NCBI GenBank assembly: GCA_004843165.1
Contig: CP039459.1
Span: forward strand, 368,501-432,500
Reading direction: 5' to 3'
DNA: 64,000 bases
Source: Acetobacteraceae bacterium
GTDB lineage: Bacteria > Pseudomonadota > Alphaproteobacteria > Acetobacterales > Acetobacteraceae
A program made the translations under genes and the position numbers. The notes under the pieces were generated by a model that worked only from the letters and a program-made list of their open reading frames with translations, had not been told where the DNA came from and did no database searches. Positions 1 to 8,882 of this stretch are shown here, piece after piece; the first letter of the stretch is position 1; each line of letters starts with the position of its first letter.

Positions 1-803
1 GGATAACGGTCACGAATAGCAACAGCGCCACCAATCCCTGCTAAAAGGGTCAGCGCACTTAAAACACTCCATAACACTGCCCCCGGCATTGGAATATTTC
101 CAGCATCCGGATCGTAAGGAAAATTATTGGTATAAGAATGATCCGTTCCTGGACGTTTCGCAATGGAGGCCCAAGCCGCCCAGTCAAAATACGCAGCCAT
201 TTGACGCAACTGTGTCGCATCTGTGATGAGGTTTGGTTTCAACCCACCGTCATGTGCCGGATTTTTCACATATTCAGCCCAATAAGCAGGCGATGTTTTC
301 CATGCTTGCGCTTCAGAAGCATTTAAACGCAGCGTTCCTGTTTTCGGATCATATTCATTCCGCTTTAAAACAGTTGCAACCTCTGCATTAATTGCCGCTT
401 TTTCGCCTTCATTCAGCTTTTTATAACTTGTCTGATATTTTGCCTGCGCCTGATCTTCATGCAAAATAAGCGCTTCACGGTGCAATGCTGCTGCACCAAA
501 ATCTGGCCCTAAATAAGCGCCATGCCCCCAAAGACTCCCATTATCCATCAGGCCGTAACGTTGAAAAACATTCTGCCCTTCTTGGATATCTTCCTTTGTC
601 GCAATGACAGAACCATCTGCAATATTAACAATTTTATCAGGAATTGGCGGAGAAATTTGAGGCGTATGTGCTGTAATATAAATAAGCGCAATGGATGCGA
701 TCACAACAGTAAAAATGAGAGCGCGCCGCCACCACGGAGAAAGTCGATCAGGATCTTGATCTCTTTCCATAAGCTTTGACGCATCCACGGATGAATAGGA
801 CAC
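1..803 (-). CDS. norB: Quinol-dependent nitric oxide reductase (qNOR), N-terminal part, cut by window edge
   Basis: This enzyme reduces nitric oxide to nitrous oxide in the inner membrane with electrons taken directly from quinol. The 267 codons present show an N-terminal membrane helix (about residues 22-42), then the periplasmic cytochrome c-like part typical of qNOR, with GLMDNGSLWGHGAYLGPDF followed by a helix-rich stretch and DWAAWASIAKRPG, and the start of the second membrane helix at the window edge. No CxxCH heme c motif is seen, as expected for qNOR rather than cNOR. The chosen start is a GTG at 803 with a GGGAGG ribosome site six bases upstream; an ATG at 770 is in frame but lacks such a site. 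The oxygen-reductase-like catalytic part lies outside the window. Family assignment rests on remembered motif similarity. Confidence 0.85.
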   Translation of the reverse strand, partial: MSYSSVDASKLMERDQDPDRLSPWWRRALIFTVVIASIALIYITAHTPQISPPIPDKIVNIADGSVIATKEDIQEGQNVFQRYGLMDNGSLWGHGAYLGPDFGAAALHREALILHEDQAQAKYQTSYKKLNEGEKAAINAEVATVLKRNEYDPKTGTLRLNASEAQAWKTSPAYWAEYVKNPAHDGGLKPNLITDATQLRQMAAYFDWAAWASIAKRPGTDHSYTNNFPYDPDAGNIPMPGAVLWSVLSALTLLAGIGGAVAIRDRY

Positions 804-830
804 GAAGACCTCCCTTCGTTCGGAGAGTTA

Positions 831-855
831 AAAATGCATATTTCAAATACGTATT
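831..855. promoter_or_regulatory. Candidate NsrR-like operator upstream of the NO reductase gene
   Basis: Two AT-rich half-sites, AAAATGCATAT and AAATACGTATT, lie 28 to 52 bases upstream of the GTG start of the NO reductase gene. They resemble the two arms of the NO-sensing repressor NsrR (consensus near AAGATGCATTT and its inverse), but the spacer here is three bases where one is usual. That NsrR controls NO reductase genes in other bacteria is known; its action here is inference. Confidence 0.3.
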
Positions 856-901
856 AAATCCGAAAAAACGGATAAACAAGAGAACAGGAGAAAAATTTGA
901 A

Positions 902-1873
902 TTAAATCAGTCCTAAGCGACCTTTATGCATCAGTAAAAGATTAGTCAGCGCCCCACCGGCGGCTCCCTTCCCTAAATTATCAAAATGCGCACTAATCAA
1001 GGTACGTCCTTTTTGCGTCCCATGTATTCGAATGAGCAGATCATCTCGTCCTGCCATTTCTTCAGGAGCGAGGCGCTCTTCTGAGAGGAGCGCCTTACCA
1101 TCGAGAACCCTTATCCCCCTTCCCTCTTCTTCTATAAAATCAGCATAATATTTTATAAAAAGCATTCTGATTTCCGCTAAAGAAAGCTGCCGATTCAAAA
1201 AATCATTTTGCAGCGGACAAAAAACAATCATCCCCTGCAAAAAATTTCCAACTGACGGTATAAAAAGCGGCTCTCTCTCAAGGGAGGCGTATTTCTTAAT
1301 TTCAGGTAAATGCTTATGCTCTTGGTTGAGCGCATATAATTCAAAAGCGGGCGCATTGCCACTTTCCCATGTGGAAATCATCCCCTTTCCGCCACCGCTA
1401 TAGCCCGAAACGCCGTGAAGAGAGAGAGGGTAGTTTTCAGGGATGACTCCTGCTTCTATCAACGGTCTTAAAATAGCAATTGCGCCTGTTGCATAACAGC
1501 CGGGATTGCTCACCCTATGGGCATAAGCAATTTTCTTTGCGTGCCCTCTTTGTAACTCAGGGAAACCATAAATCCACCCCTCTGAAACACGATGGGCAGA
1601 GCTTGCGTCTAAAATTCTTGTTGCTGTTTTTTCGGCCAAGGAAACAGCTTGGCGCGCAACGGAATCCGGCAAACATAAAACGGTAATATCCGCTTTTTCC
1701 ATCATTTCCTGACGTAAGGATTCTTCTTTACGGTATTTTTCAGGAAGATGCAGAAGGGTAAAATATTGCTGAATTTTTACATTCTCAAGGCGCTTTTGCA
1801 AAGACAAGCCCGTGGTGCCAGCAGCCCCATCAATAAAAATCGTTGTTTTTTCGTTTCGTTGCGCAAGATTCAT
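902..1873 (-). CDS. argC: N-acetyl-gamma-glutamyl-phosphate reductase (type 2 ArgC)
   Basis: ArgC makes N-acetylglutamate semialdehyde from N-acetylglutamyl phosphate with NADPH, the third step of arginine synthesis. The 323-residue protein starts with a nucleotide-binding fold (IFIDGAAGTTG, residues 12-22) and has the active-site cysteine at residue 126 in SNPGCYATG. The GAAGTTG loop and the short length fit the type 2 branch of the family. It is the last gene of a minus-strand run after ettA and a GNAT gene, with a 15-base gap to the latter. The arginine partner argD lies 45 kb away in this window, so the pathway genes are dispersed. Confidence 0.93.
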   Translation of the reverse strand: MNLAQRNEKTTIFIDGAAGTTGLSLQKRLENVKIQQYFTLLHLPEKYRKEESLRQEMMEKADITVLCLPDSVARQAVSLAEKTATRILDASSAHRVSEGWIYGFPELQRGHAKKIAYAHRVSNPGCYATGAIAILRPLIEAGVIPENYPLSLHGVSGYSGGGKGMISTWESGNAPAFELYALNQEHKHLPEIKKYASLEREPLFIPSVGNFLQGMIVFCPLQNDFLNRQLSLAEIRMLFIKYYADFIEEEGRGIRVLDGKALLSEERLAPEEMAGRDDLLIRIHGTQKGRTLISAHFDNLGKGAAGGALTNLLLMHKGRLGLI

Positions 1874-1888
1874 CCGTCAGATGTGACC

Positions 1889-2437
1889 TTATTTTAGGGA
1901 GGAAATGTCTAAAGGCGCTTTTGCCTCATAAATCCACATAGGTACCTGCTTTCGGATGAAAATACCGCAGGGCGACATTCCGACACTGCTCAAGATACGA
2001 CGAGAAGGCAAATTATCCTCTCTGACCAAGGCAATAATAGAGGGTAAACCCGCTTTAAAAATAAAATCTAATGTAGATAAGACGGCCTCTCTCCCCATTC
2101 CCTTCCCCCGAAAAGATGGTGATATTGCAAAACGAAGCGCAAAGCCAGACCAATCCGGACGCTGATGCACCCCCGAGATTCCGACGAACGCCGCTTTTTT
2201 AGCAACATCCATCCCTCGCAAACGCAATGTGAACATCCCCAGAGCATTTTCCTGCCAGAAACTCAGATCTTTTTCCAGCTCTTTTTGGGTCTGTTGGGGT
2301 GTCCGAATTCCCCCCAACATATGGGAGAAACTTTGAGGATCTGCCTTAAACTTGGCCAAATCCTCAAAATCATCACGTGAAACAGGTGTTAGTAATAAAT
2401 GCGGCGTCAAAATCCGAAAAGATTCTGACTGTTTCAT
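1889..2437 (-). CDS. GNAT family N-acetyltransferase (RimJ/RimL type)
   Basis: The 182-residue protein has the layout of the RimJ/RimL branch of GNAT acetyltransferases, which move an acetyl group from acetyl-CoA to an amino group. The acetyl-CoA binding loop is seen as FRGKGMGREAV near residues 109-119, followed by NLPSRRILSSVGM, the usual motif B helix that holds the cofactor. The N-terminal part (TPHLLLTPVSRDDFEDLAKF) is typical of this branch. It sits between ettA (20-base gap) and argC (15-base gap) on the same strand and is probably transcribed with them. The substrate cannot be read from the sequence; a ribosomal protein N-terminus or a small amine are both possible. Confidence 0.8.
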   Translation of the reverse strand: MKQSESFRILTPHLLLTPVSRDDFEDLAKFKADPQSFSHMLGGIRTPQQTQKELEKDLSFWQENALGMFTLRLRGMDVAKKAAFVGISGVHQRPDWSGFALRFAISPSFRGKGMGREAVLSTLDFIFKAGLPSIIALVREDNLPSRRILSSVGMSPCGIFIRKQVPMWIYEAKAPLDISSLK

Positions 2438-2457
2438 AAAGCACTACGCCTTAAAAA

Positions 2458-4137
2458 TTACCGAACCACAGGACGGTAGCGTAAGCGACCCGGCTTAACT
2501 GAATCTGCCCCTAAGCGACGTGTTTTATCCTCTTCATAAGCTTGGAAATTCCCCTCGAACCACTCAACATGCGAATCCCCTTCGAAGGCTAGGATATGTG
2601 TCGCTAAGCGATCCAGGAACCAGCGATCATGGGTAATCACCACAGCACATCCTGCAAAAGTTTCCAAAGCTGTTTCCAACGCTCTCAAAGTATCAACATC
2701 AAGATCATTGGTCGGTTCATCCAATAAAAGAACATTATGTTCTTTCCGGAGCATCTTAGCTAAATGGACACGGTTACGCTCTCCACCGGAAAGAATACCG
2801 ACCTTCTTCTGCTGATCTGATCCTTTAAAATTAAAAGCGCCGACATAAGCACGTGAAGGGACGGTACGCTTACCAAGATGAATAACATCTGTTCCGCCGG
2901 AAATTTCTTCCCAAACCGTTTTTTCATCATCCAAGGCAAAACGAGACTGATCGACATATCCTAGTTTTACCGTCTCCCCCAGAGTTAAGGAACCTGAATC
3001 CGGTGTTTCTAAACCTGTCATCATTTTAAAGAGCGTGGACTTACCTGCACCATTTGCCCCAATAACCCCGACAATGCCACCTGGTGGAAGCTTAAAGCTC
3101 AAATCATTGATAAGCAGACGATCCCCAAAACCTTTTGAAAGCTTATCGGCCTCAATAACCGTTCCTCCCAAGCGTGGTCCAGGCGCAATCACAATATCCG
3201 CAGAACCATTTCCCCGATCACCGCCATCTGCCAACAATTCCTCATAGCGCTGAATACGTGCTTTGCTTTTGGCCTGACGTGCTTTTGGAGAAGAACGTAT
3301 CCACTCCTGCTCTGCCGCCAAGGCACGCTGACGGGAACTTTCTTCTTTTTCTTCCTGAGCAAGACGTTTTTGTTTTTGTTCCAGCCAAGAGGAATAATTT
3401 CCCTCAAAAGGAATGCCACGTCCGCGTTCAACTTCCAAAATCCAATTGGTCACATTATCAAGAAAATAACGATCATGGGTAATGACCATGACAGTCCCTT
3501 GATACTCCCGCAATGTGCGTTCTAACCAAGCAACGCTTTCTGCATCTAAATGGTTTGTTGGCTCATCAAGAAGGAGAATTTCAGGCTTTTCCAAAAGCAA
3601 ACGGCACAAAGCCACACGGCGCTTTTCTCCGCCTGAGAGATGTTTCACAGAAGAATCCGAAGAAGGACAACGCAAGGCATCGAGCGCAATATCAAGCTTA
3701 CGGTCAAGCTCCCAGCCGTCCCCCGCATCAATCTTTTCCTGAAGATCTGCCTGCTCCGCAAGCAAATCATTCATTTCCTCATCACTCATCGGCTCCGCAA
3801 AGCGGGCGGAAATCTCATTGAAACGCTCAACATTTTTGCGGATTTCACCAAATCCCTGTGCGGCATTCTCACCAACTGTTAAATTCTCATCTAACTTTGG
3901 CTCTTGCTCTAGATAACCAACACGAATGCCATCTGCCGCCCACGCTTCACCGCCAAATTCTTTATCTTTTCCAGCAATGATTTTAAGTAGTGTCGATTTA
4001 CCGGCACCGTTGACCCCCAAGATACCGATCTTAGCACCCGGCATAAAGGAAAGGGTAATCCCTTTAAAAAGCTCCCGTCCGCCAGGAAAAGCTTTTGTGA
4101 GATCTTTCATCACATAGACATATTGATGGGCAGCCAT
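2458..4137 (-). CDS. ettA: ABC-F translation factor EttA (energy-dependent translational throttle)
   Basis: EttA is a soluble ABC-F ATPase that binds the ribosomal E site and gates the first steps of elongation according to energy charge. The 559-residue product (E. coli EttA is 555) holds two ABC domains: Walker A GVNGAGKST with signature LSGGEKRRVALCRLLLEKP and Walker B LLLDEPTNHLDAES in the first, GANGAGKST with LSGGERNRVHLAKML and LLLDEPTNDLD in the second. The arm and the charged linker between the domains fit EttA rather than Uup. The start at 4137 has a GAAAGG ribosome site; an upstream in-frame TTG at 4155 lacks one. It is the promoter-proximal gene of the ettA-GNAT-argC run. Confidence 0.93.
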   Translation of the reverse strand: MAAHQYVYVMKDLTKAFPGGRELFKGITLSFMPGAKIGILGVNGAGKSTLLKIIAGKDKEFGGEAWAADGIRVGYLEQEPKLDENLTVGENAAQGFGEIRKNVERFNEISARFAEPMSDEEMNDLLAEQADLQEKIDAGDGWELDRKLDIALDALRCPSSDSSVKHLSGGEKRRVALCRLLLEKPEILLLDEPTNHLDAESVAWLERTLREYQGTVMVITHDRYFLDNVTNWILEVERGRGIPFEGNYSSWLEQKQKRLAQEEKEESSRQRALAAEQEWIRSSPKARQAKSKARIQRYEELLADGGDRGNGSADIVIAPGPRLGGTVIEADKLSKGFGDRLLINDLSFKLPPGGIVGVIGANGAGKSTLFKMMTGLETPDSGSLTLGETVKLGYVDQSRFALDDEKTVWEEISGGTDVIHLGKRTVPSRAYVGAFNFKGSDQQKKVGILSGGERNRVHLAKMLRKEHNVLLLDEPTNDLDVDTLRALETALETFAGCAVVITHDRWFLDRLATHILAFEGDSHVEWFEGNFQAYEEDKTRRLGADSVKPGRLRYRPVVR

Positions 4138-4201
4138 GTGACCCCTTTCTATCAAAATTGGAAATTATAAATTTGCCGTAAATCATAAATGCAAAACGCC
4201 C

Positions 4202-4275
4202 TGCGCCCGGCAGGACTCGAACCCGCAACCAATCCGTTATGAGCGGACGGCTCTAACCAGTTGAGCTACAGGCGC
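4202..4275 (-). tRNA. tRNA with CAT anticodon, probably tRNA-Ile2 (lysidine-modified)
   Basis: A complete cloverleaf is seen: acceptor GCGCCTG/CGGGCGC, D arm GCTC/GAGC, anticodon stem GTCCG/CGGAT with loop CTCATAA, T arm GCGGG-TTCGAGT-CCTGC and discriminator A. CCA is not encoded. The CAT anticodon allows elongator Met or Ile2. Pairs C4-G69 and C5-G68, known in E. coli to favour the lysidine synthetase TilS, and a C2-G71 pair unlike elongator tRNA-Met, point to Ile2, which reads AUA after modification. The identity call is inference; that a tRNA is present is certain. Confidence 0.9.
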
Positions 4276-4358
4276 ATAGGGCGCTGAGCGTGAATTTCTC
4301 TCATTCATTCTTTTTTTTCAAGCCTTTTTTACAAAATAATCACATTTCTTTTGTAAAA

Positions 4359-4384
4359 TTTTTGAAAAACTAGTTTTTCAAAAA
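4359..4384. repeat. 26-bp perfect palindrome between tRNA(CAT) and ppa
   Basis: The half TTTTTGAAAAACT is followed directly by its exact complement, giving a perfect 26-bp palindrome with centre CTAG. It lies between the divergent tRNA(CAT) and ppa genes, about 80 bases from the tRNA and 150 from ppa. It has no GC-rich stem, so it is a poor terminator; an operator or cruciform site is possible. Confidence 0.6.
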
Positions 4385-4537
4385 GAGATTTTGTATAAAG
4401 GAACGAGGCTGAGTAAACGCATAAATACATAAAAGGTAATATTTTACGGATGCAGGGGGATGCCTTCTGCCTGATATTTTCCTTTTTAAACAGCATTAAA
4501 ACATTTTGAATATTCTTTTAAAGGACAAGTCAGAACA

Positions 4538-5062
4538 ATGGACGTCTCTAAGATTCCTGCTTTTATCCCTAATTCCAATGACATCCATGTTGTTATTGAA
4601 ATTCCTGAAAATTCCAGAATTAAATATGAGCTTGATAAAGACAGCGGCGCCATCATGGTAGACCGTTTCCTCTTTACCCCGATGGCCTATCCCGCCTCTT
4701 ATGGATTTATTCCAAATACGCTCGCAGCTGATGGCGATCCTGCGGATGCTTTGGTTTTAGCTCCTGAAGCGATCGTTCCCGGCGCCGTTATTCGTGTCCG
4801 TGCGGTTGGCGTTCTTAAAATGGAAGATGAATCCGGACAAGATGAAAAAATCATCTGCGTTCCTTCCGATAAAATTCATCCGGGCCTTGCCCATATCAAG
4901 CATGTTTCAGACCTTCCAAAAATTACGCTTGATAATATCAAACATTTTTTTGAACATTATAAAGATCTTGAGCCAAACAAATGGGTAAAAGTAACCGATT
5001 GGGGTGATGAAAACGAAGCGCTCGAAATCATTAAAGATTCCGTCCAACAGGCTCAAAAATAA
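4538..5062 (+). CDS. ppa: Inorganic pyrophosphatase
   Basis: This soluble enzyme hydrolyses pyrophosphate to two phosphates and pulls biosynthetic reactions forward. The 174 residues match the family I hexameric enzyme in length (E. coli 176). The metal-binding aspartates are in DGDPADAL at residues 65, 67 and 70, the same numbers as in the E. coli enzyme, and YGFIPN (residues 55-60) precedes them. The ATG has an AAAGGA ribosome site. A 260-base upstream region holds the palindrome at 4359 and a hairpin near 4452-4470. A strong terminator follows, so it is probably a single-gene unit. Confidence 0.97.
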   Translation: MDVSKIPAFIPNSNDIHVVIEIPENSRIKYELDKDSGAIMVDRFLFTPMAYPASYGFIPNTLAADGDPADALVLAPEAIVPGAVIRVRAVGVLKMEDESGQDEKIICVPSDKIHPGLAHIKHVSDLPKITLDNIKHFFEHYKDLEPNKWVKVTDWGDENEALEIIKDSVQQAQK

Positions 5063-5081
5063 TAAAACTTGTCCCCTCAAT

Positions 5082-5115
5082 AAAGCTGGAAGATAACGCT
5101 ATTTTCCAGCTTTTT
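5082..5115 (+). terminator. Rho-independent terminator of ppa
   Basis: Stem AAAGCTGGAA with its complement TTCCAGCTTT, a 12-base loop and a following T-rich run lie 20 bases past the ppa stop codon. Confidence 0.9.
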
Positions 5116-5167
5116 CTTTTCGTTTTTTAAAAGCTACGTGCTTTTTGTTGGTAAAGTTTTCATCGTT

Positions 5168-6439
5168 ATGCCCTATTTAAATGTTCTCTCGAACAAAGAA
5201 CTCCAGAAATATGCCAGGTTTTTCTTAGCGATTTGCATTATCACGGCGAGTACGTTGCTTTTACTCCCTTTCCTGCCAGCACTTGGCTGGGCTGTGATTA
5301 TTTCCATTTGCTCTTGGCCGCTTTATTACCGTGCGGAAGGTTTCTTTCCTAATAGCAAGCACTGGCGTCCGCTAATCCTCCCAACATTGGCCGTGACGCT
5401 TATCAGCCTGCTCGCCATTGCCCCTATCTGCTACTTCACCTATGAGGCCAGCATTCAGGCAATTGATGCCGTCCCTTCTTTTATGTCAATGATTCATACG
5501 GGACTTCCGCTGCCAAAATGGTTTGAGAAATTTCCCTTTATCAGCAATTGGTGGGATAAAAACCTTTCTTCTGCGGAAGGAATCAAACATCTTGCGCAAT
5601 CCATTGACGTAACACCGGCGGCAAACCTGACAAAAAATCTCAGTTTAGCCGTTATGGACATCACCGTTCAGTTTACTTTTGCCCTCACTGCCGTTTTTTG
5701 CATTTTAAAATATAGCAATGTCCTTATCATACAGGTCAATCGCGTCAGTATCCGTTTTTTTGGTGCGCAAGGCGAAGCTTTAGCACAGCAAATCGTTGCC
5801 TCTGTTTACGGCACCCTCACAGGGTTGGTGCTGGTTGGGATCGGAGAGGGCGTCTTAATCGGCATTATCTACATTCTAGCACAGGCGCCACAAGCCCTTC
5901 TCATGGGATTGGTCACGGGCATTAGCTCTATGATTCCTTTTGTGGGAACTTTTGTTCTCTTGCTCTGCTGCCTTGTCATTGCCTTTAAATCCGTTGCTTG
6001 GGCCATCGCCTGCTTTATCATCGGCTATATTATTCAATCCATTGCAGATCAGTTTGTGCGTCCTGCGATGATCGGTGGCCGGACAAATCTTCCTTTCCTT
6101 TGGGTTTTGTTCGGTATTTTGGGCGGCATTGAATTGATGGGACTACTGGGTCTTTTCTTAGGCCCTGCCATCATGGTCTGCATGACCAGTCTCTGGCGAG
6201 CATGGGCGGCGCCTCCAGAAGTGAGAGAGCACACAGACGGCGTTTCCGTAGGTGAACCCCCTGTCCCCTCCTCCATTAAACTTTCTCCCCGTCAACTTCG
6301 GGAGATGGATGATATTGCCAAACAGGAACGTCAGGCTGCCTATGAAGAGGCTGAAAAGAAAGATAGAGAAACAATACTCAAACTTGAGAAAAAATTTCAT
6401 CTTCACACCCGTAAAAAGAATGATATAGAAACCGAATAG
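5168..6439 (+). CDS. AI-2E family (PerM/YdiK-like) membrane transporter
   Basis: The 423-residue protein is an inner membrane protein of the AI-2E/UPF0118 family, whose members include the quorum-signal exporter TqsA and sodium/proton antiporters. About eight hydrophobic helices are seen, with two near the N-terminus, a periplasmic stretch (about residues 75-150) and the conserved C-terminal half with GTLTGLVLVGIGEGVLIG, PFVGTF and ADQFVRPAMIGGRTNLP. The tail after residue 345 is charged and cytoplasmic. The start is placed at the ATG at 5168; a GTG at 5138 extends the frame but neither has a clear ribosome site. The substrate cannot be inferred. It follows ppa in the same direction behind a terminator. 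Confidence 0.85.
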   Translation: MPYLNVLSNKELQKYARFFLAICIITASTLLLLPFLPALGWAVIISICSWPLYYRAEGFFPNSKHWRPLILPTLAVTLISLLAIAPICYFTYEASIQAIDAVPSFMSMIHTGLPLPKWFEKFPFISNWWDKNLSSAEGIKHLAQSIDVTPAANLTKNLSLAVMDITVQFTFALTAVFCILKYSNVLIIQVNRVSIRFFGAQGEALAQQIVASVYGTLTGLVLVGIGEGVLIGIIYILAQAPQALLMGLVTGISSMIPFVGTFVLLLCCLVIAFKSVAWAIACFIIGYIIQSIADQFVRPAMIGGRTNLPFLWVLFGILGGIELMGLLGLFLGPAIMVCMTSLWRAWAAPPEVREHTDGVSVGEPPVPSSIKLSPRQLREMDDIAKQERQAAYEEAEKKDRETILKLEKKFHLHTRKKNDIETE

Positions 6440-6546
6440 TCCCTCTTTAAAAAGAATCTATCCGAAAGGTTCCTTCTCTAACTTTTTTTGACTGCGATCT
6501 CTCTTCTACCCCGTGCAAGGGGAAATTCCTTACCTTTCTATTTTTA

Positions 6547-8664
6547 ATGCTCACGGCCGGTTCCTTTTCTTATAAGGCAACCGCCGCTGAGCGTCTCCAC
6601 GTGAAAGGTGTTATAAAATCCCCTGCACCCACCCCAGCAGAACAAATATCGGGCATCAAGGCCGACTATCTTAATAAAAAGGCCAATTTTGGCCCCTTAG
6701 GAGATTTAGATCTCCAAAAAGCCCCCTTTTCCGTCATGCAAACAAGCCATGATGTCGTTGAAAACCAACAGCTAAGAACTGTCGACCAAATGGTCGGTTT
6801 TATGCCCTCGGTTCAAGTTCAGGCCAGAGGCGACAACCCTGTTTTTACAGGCATTGTAAATCGTGGCTTTACCGCTGATAAATTTTCTAACTCCCGTATT
6901 GATGGGCTTAATGCTAGCTTTTCGACGCCCTTAGCAACAGAAGAAGTCGATAGTTTAACCGTTTTGAACGGCATATCTGGAGCTATTTACGGACCTGAAA
7001 GTCCTGCAGGAATGGTTGAAGTCGCCTTAAAGCGCCCAACCGATAAACCCTTTTTCAATTTTAATTTTGGTTATGATTCAAATGCCTCCCCTTTGGAATC
7101 TCTTGATACTTCCTTGGGTAAAGGACCTATCAAAATCCGCTTTAACTACATGAATCAAACAGGCCAGATGTATGTCAAAGGTTCCAATCAATGGCGTAAC
7201 GCCTATAGCGGCGATATTGATATCCAGCTTGCCAAACATACAAAATTAGAGCTGGATGGCAGTCAGTATAATATGTCCTATTCTGGACTTCCGGGGATTT
7301 TTGCCTATGGCGCCAACATTGCCCTTCCCCCTGCTCCAAGCGCTGCTGTTCCCGGTTACGGGCAATCCCAAGGGGGTGTAAATGCCTCTACCGCCTTAGG
7401 GGTGATGAAATTAAAACATGATTTCAGCCCTAATCTACATCTCACTTTAGGCGGACTTTATCAAAGCTCCCCAAGCTATAATCATTCGATCACCAATACC
7501 ATTTTGAATAATCAAGGCGATTATAATCAAACAGTGACTGCCATTCCGATTGGGCGTGAATTTTCGATTTGGAGCAATACAGCCTATTTAAATTCAACAT
7601 TACGAACAGGCTTTATCCGCCACAACCTCAATATCGGCACCAACGGCTATACGGCGGATATGGATTCGCCTACACAATTTCAGTCCTTTGATATTGGAAC
7701 GGCCAGCTTGGAGAACCCACAAATTGTTCCAGGTCCACAGCCAAAATTTTCTGGAAGCTACCACCAATCCACCACCCAACAGCAGAGTTTTCTTTTTGGA
7801 GATTACATGGATCTTGGAAAATATGTTTCCGTTATGGGACAATTTTCATGGGGTTGGATCAATCTCGAAAATTATAACAAACAGCATCAAATAACTTCCC
7901 AATCTCATGCTTATGGCGATTTTTCACCCTCTGTTGCAGCAACTTTTCACCCGACAAAATCTTTTAGCGCTTACTTTAATTGGGGAAAATCCATTGGTGC
8001 CGGCAGCCAAGCCTCCGCCGGTTCTCTCAATGCGGGAGAAACGCTCCCAATTTATCATTCAGAACAATATGAGGGTGGAATTAAATATCTCTATCGAAAC
8101 CGTATCAATTTTAACCTTGATGGTTTCACCATGACACGTCCCTATGCTTTTACAGATCCGATAAGCAAAATTTATGGCTATAATGGTTTGCAAAGAGATT
8201 CCGGTATTGAATTTCAAACATCAGGGAGCCTCACGCCAGAAATTTCTATTCTTGGCGGCGTTACATGGCTTCACCCTTTTTTAGAACATGCCAGTGCACC
8301 AAATTATGAAGGAAAGGAAATCGCTGGTGTCCCTGAATGGGCCTCTAATTTCCTTCTTGATTACCACCCTAAAATCTTACATGGCATGGCCTTTAACGGT
8401 AACATTCACTATGTCGGGCAAAGAGCGGCAAATGTTTATGATACGAGTTGGGCAGCACAATATGTCACACTGGATTTAGGTGCTCGTTTTACAACGAAAG
8501 TTTGTGATAAAAATGTTACTTTTCGCTTTGAAGTCGATAATGTCACACAGGAAAATTATTGGTCTTCGCTCACACCAAGTGCCAGCCCCGGTAGCGGTGC
8601 TAGCAATTCTGCGGCTTTGGGTTTACCAAGAACTTGGCACCTCACCGCCTCTCTCTATTTTTAA
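6547..8664 (+). CDS. TonB-dependent siderophore-type receptor (start region irregular)
   Basis: This is an outer membrane beta-barrel that imports a ferric siderophore or similar ligand using TonB energy. From the first ATG it has 705 residues: a plug domain (about residues 45-165, with QLRTVDQMVGFMPSVQV, IVNRGF, RIDGLN and GAIYGPESPAGMVEV), then a barrel ending in the expected terminal aromatic (LTASLYF). The ATG at 6547 cuts the signal peptide in the middle. In-frame codons before it read KGKFLTFLFL, a clear signal core, but no start codon is in that frame back to a stop at 6448. A GTG at 6513 would join this frame if the G4 run at 6519-6522 had three G. The gene may be frameshifted, phase-variable or mis-sequenced. 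Confidence 0.85.
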   Translation: MLTAGSFSYKATAAERLHVKGVIKSPAPTPAEQISGIKADYLNKKANFGPLGDLDLQKAPFSVMQTSHDVVENQQLRTVDQMVGFMPSVQVQARGDNPVFTGIVNRGFTADKFSNSRIDGLNASFSTPLATEEVDSLTVLNGISGAIYGPESPAGMVEVALKRPTDKPFFNFNFGYDSNASPLESLDTSLGKGPIKIRFNYMNQTGQMYVKGSNQWRNAYSGDIDIQLAKHTKLELDGSQYNMSYSGLPGIFAYGANIALPPAPSAAVPGYGQSQGGVNASTALGVMKLKHDFSPNLHLTLGGLYQSSPSYNHSITNTILNNQGDYNQTVTAIPIGREFSIWSNTAYLNSTLRTGFIRHNLNIGTNGYTADMDSPTQFQSFDIGTASLENPQIVPGPQPKFSGSYHQSTTQQQSFLFGDYMDLGKYVSVMGQFSWGWINLENYNKQHQITSQSHAYGDFSPSVAATFHPTKSFSAYFNWGKSIGAGSQASAGSLNAGETLPIYHSEQYEGGIKYLYRNRINFNLDGFTMTRPYAFTDPISKIYGYNGLQRDSGIEFQTSGSLTPEISILGGVTWLHPFLEHASAPNYEGKEIAGVPEWASNFLLDYHPKILHGMAFNGNIHYVGQRAANVYDTSWAAQYVTLDLGARFTTKVCDKNVTFRFEVDNVTQENYWSSLTPSASPGSGASNSAALGLPRTWHLTASLYF

Positions 8665-8882
8665 CTTTAAAACGAGAAAAAGAGACGATGCAAGAATCAC
8701 ACTTGCTCTTAAAATAAATTCCCTCTATATCTCGGCTCATCAATTAAGTCGTAACTTTTTGGGATTTGACCATTGAGCTGTTTCGCCACCTTTGATCACT
8801 TGCGCCCTCCGGCACAATTTTATTTCCTTACAGAGATGGCAGAATTATTCCGCCCTCTTTTTTCTAAGGTAGCCCACTCACA

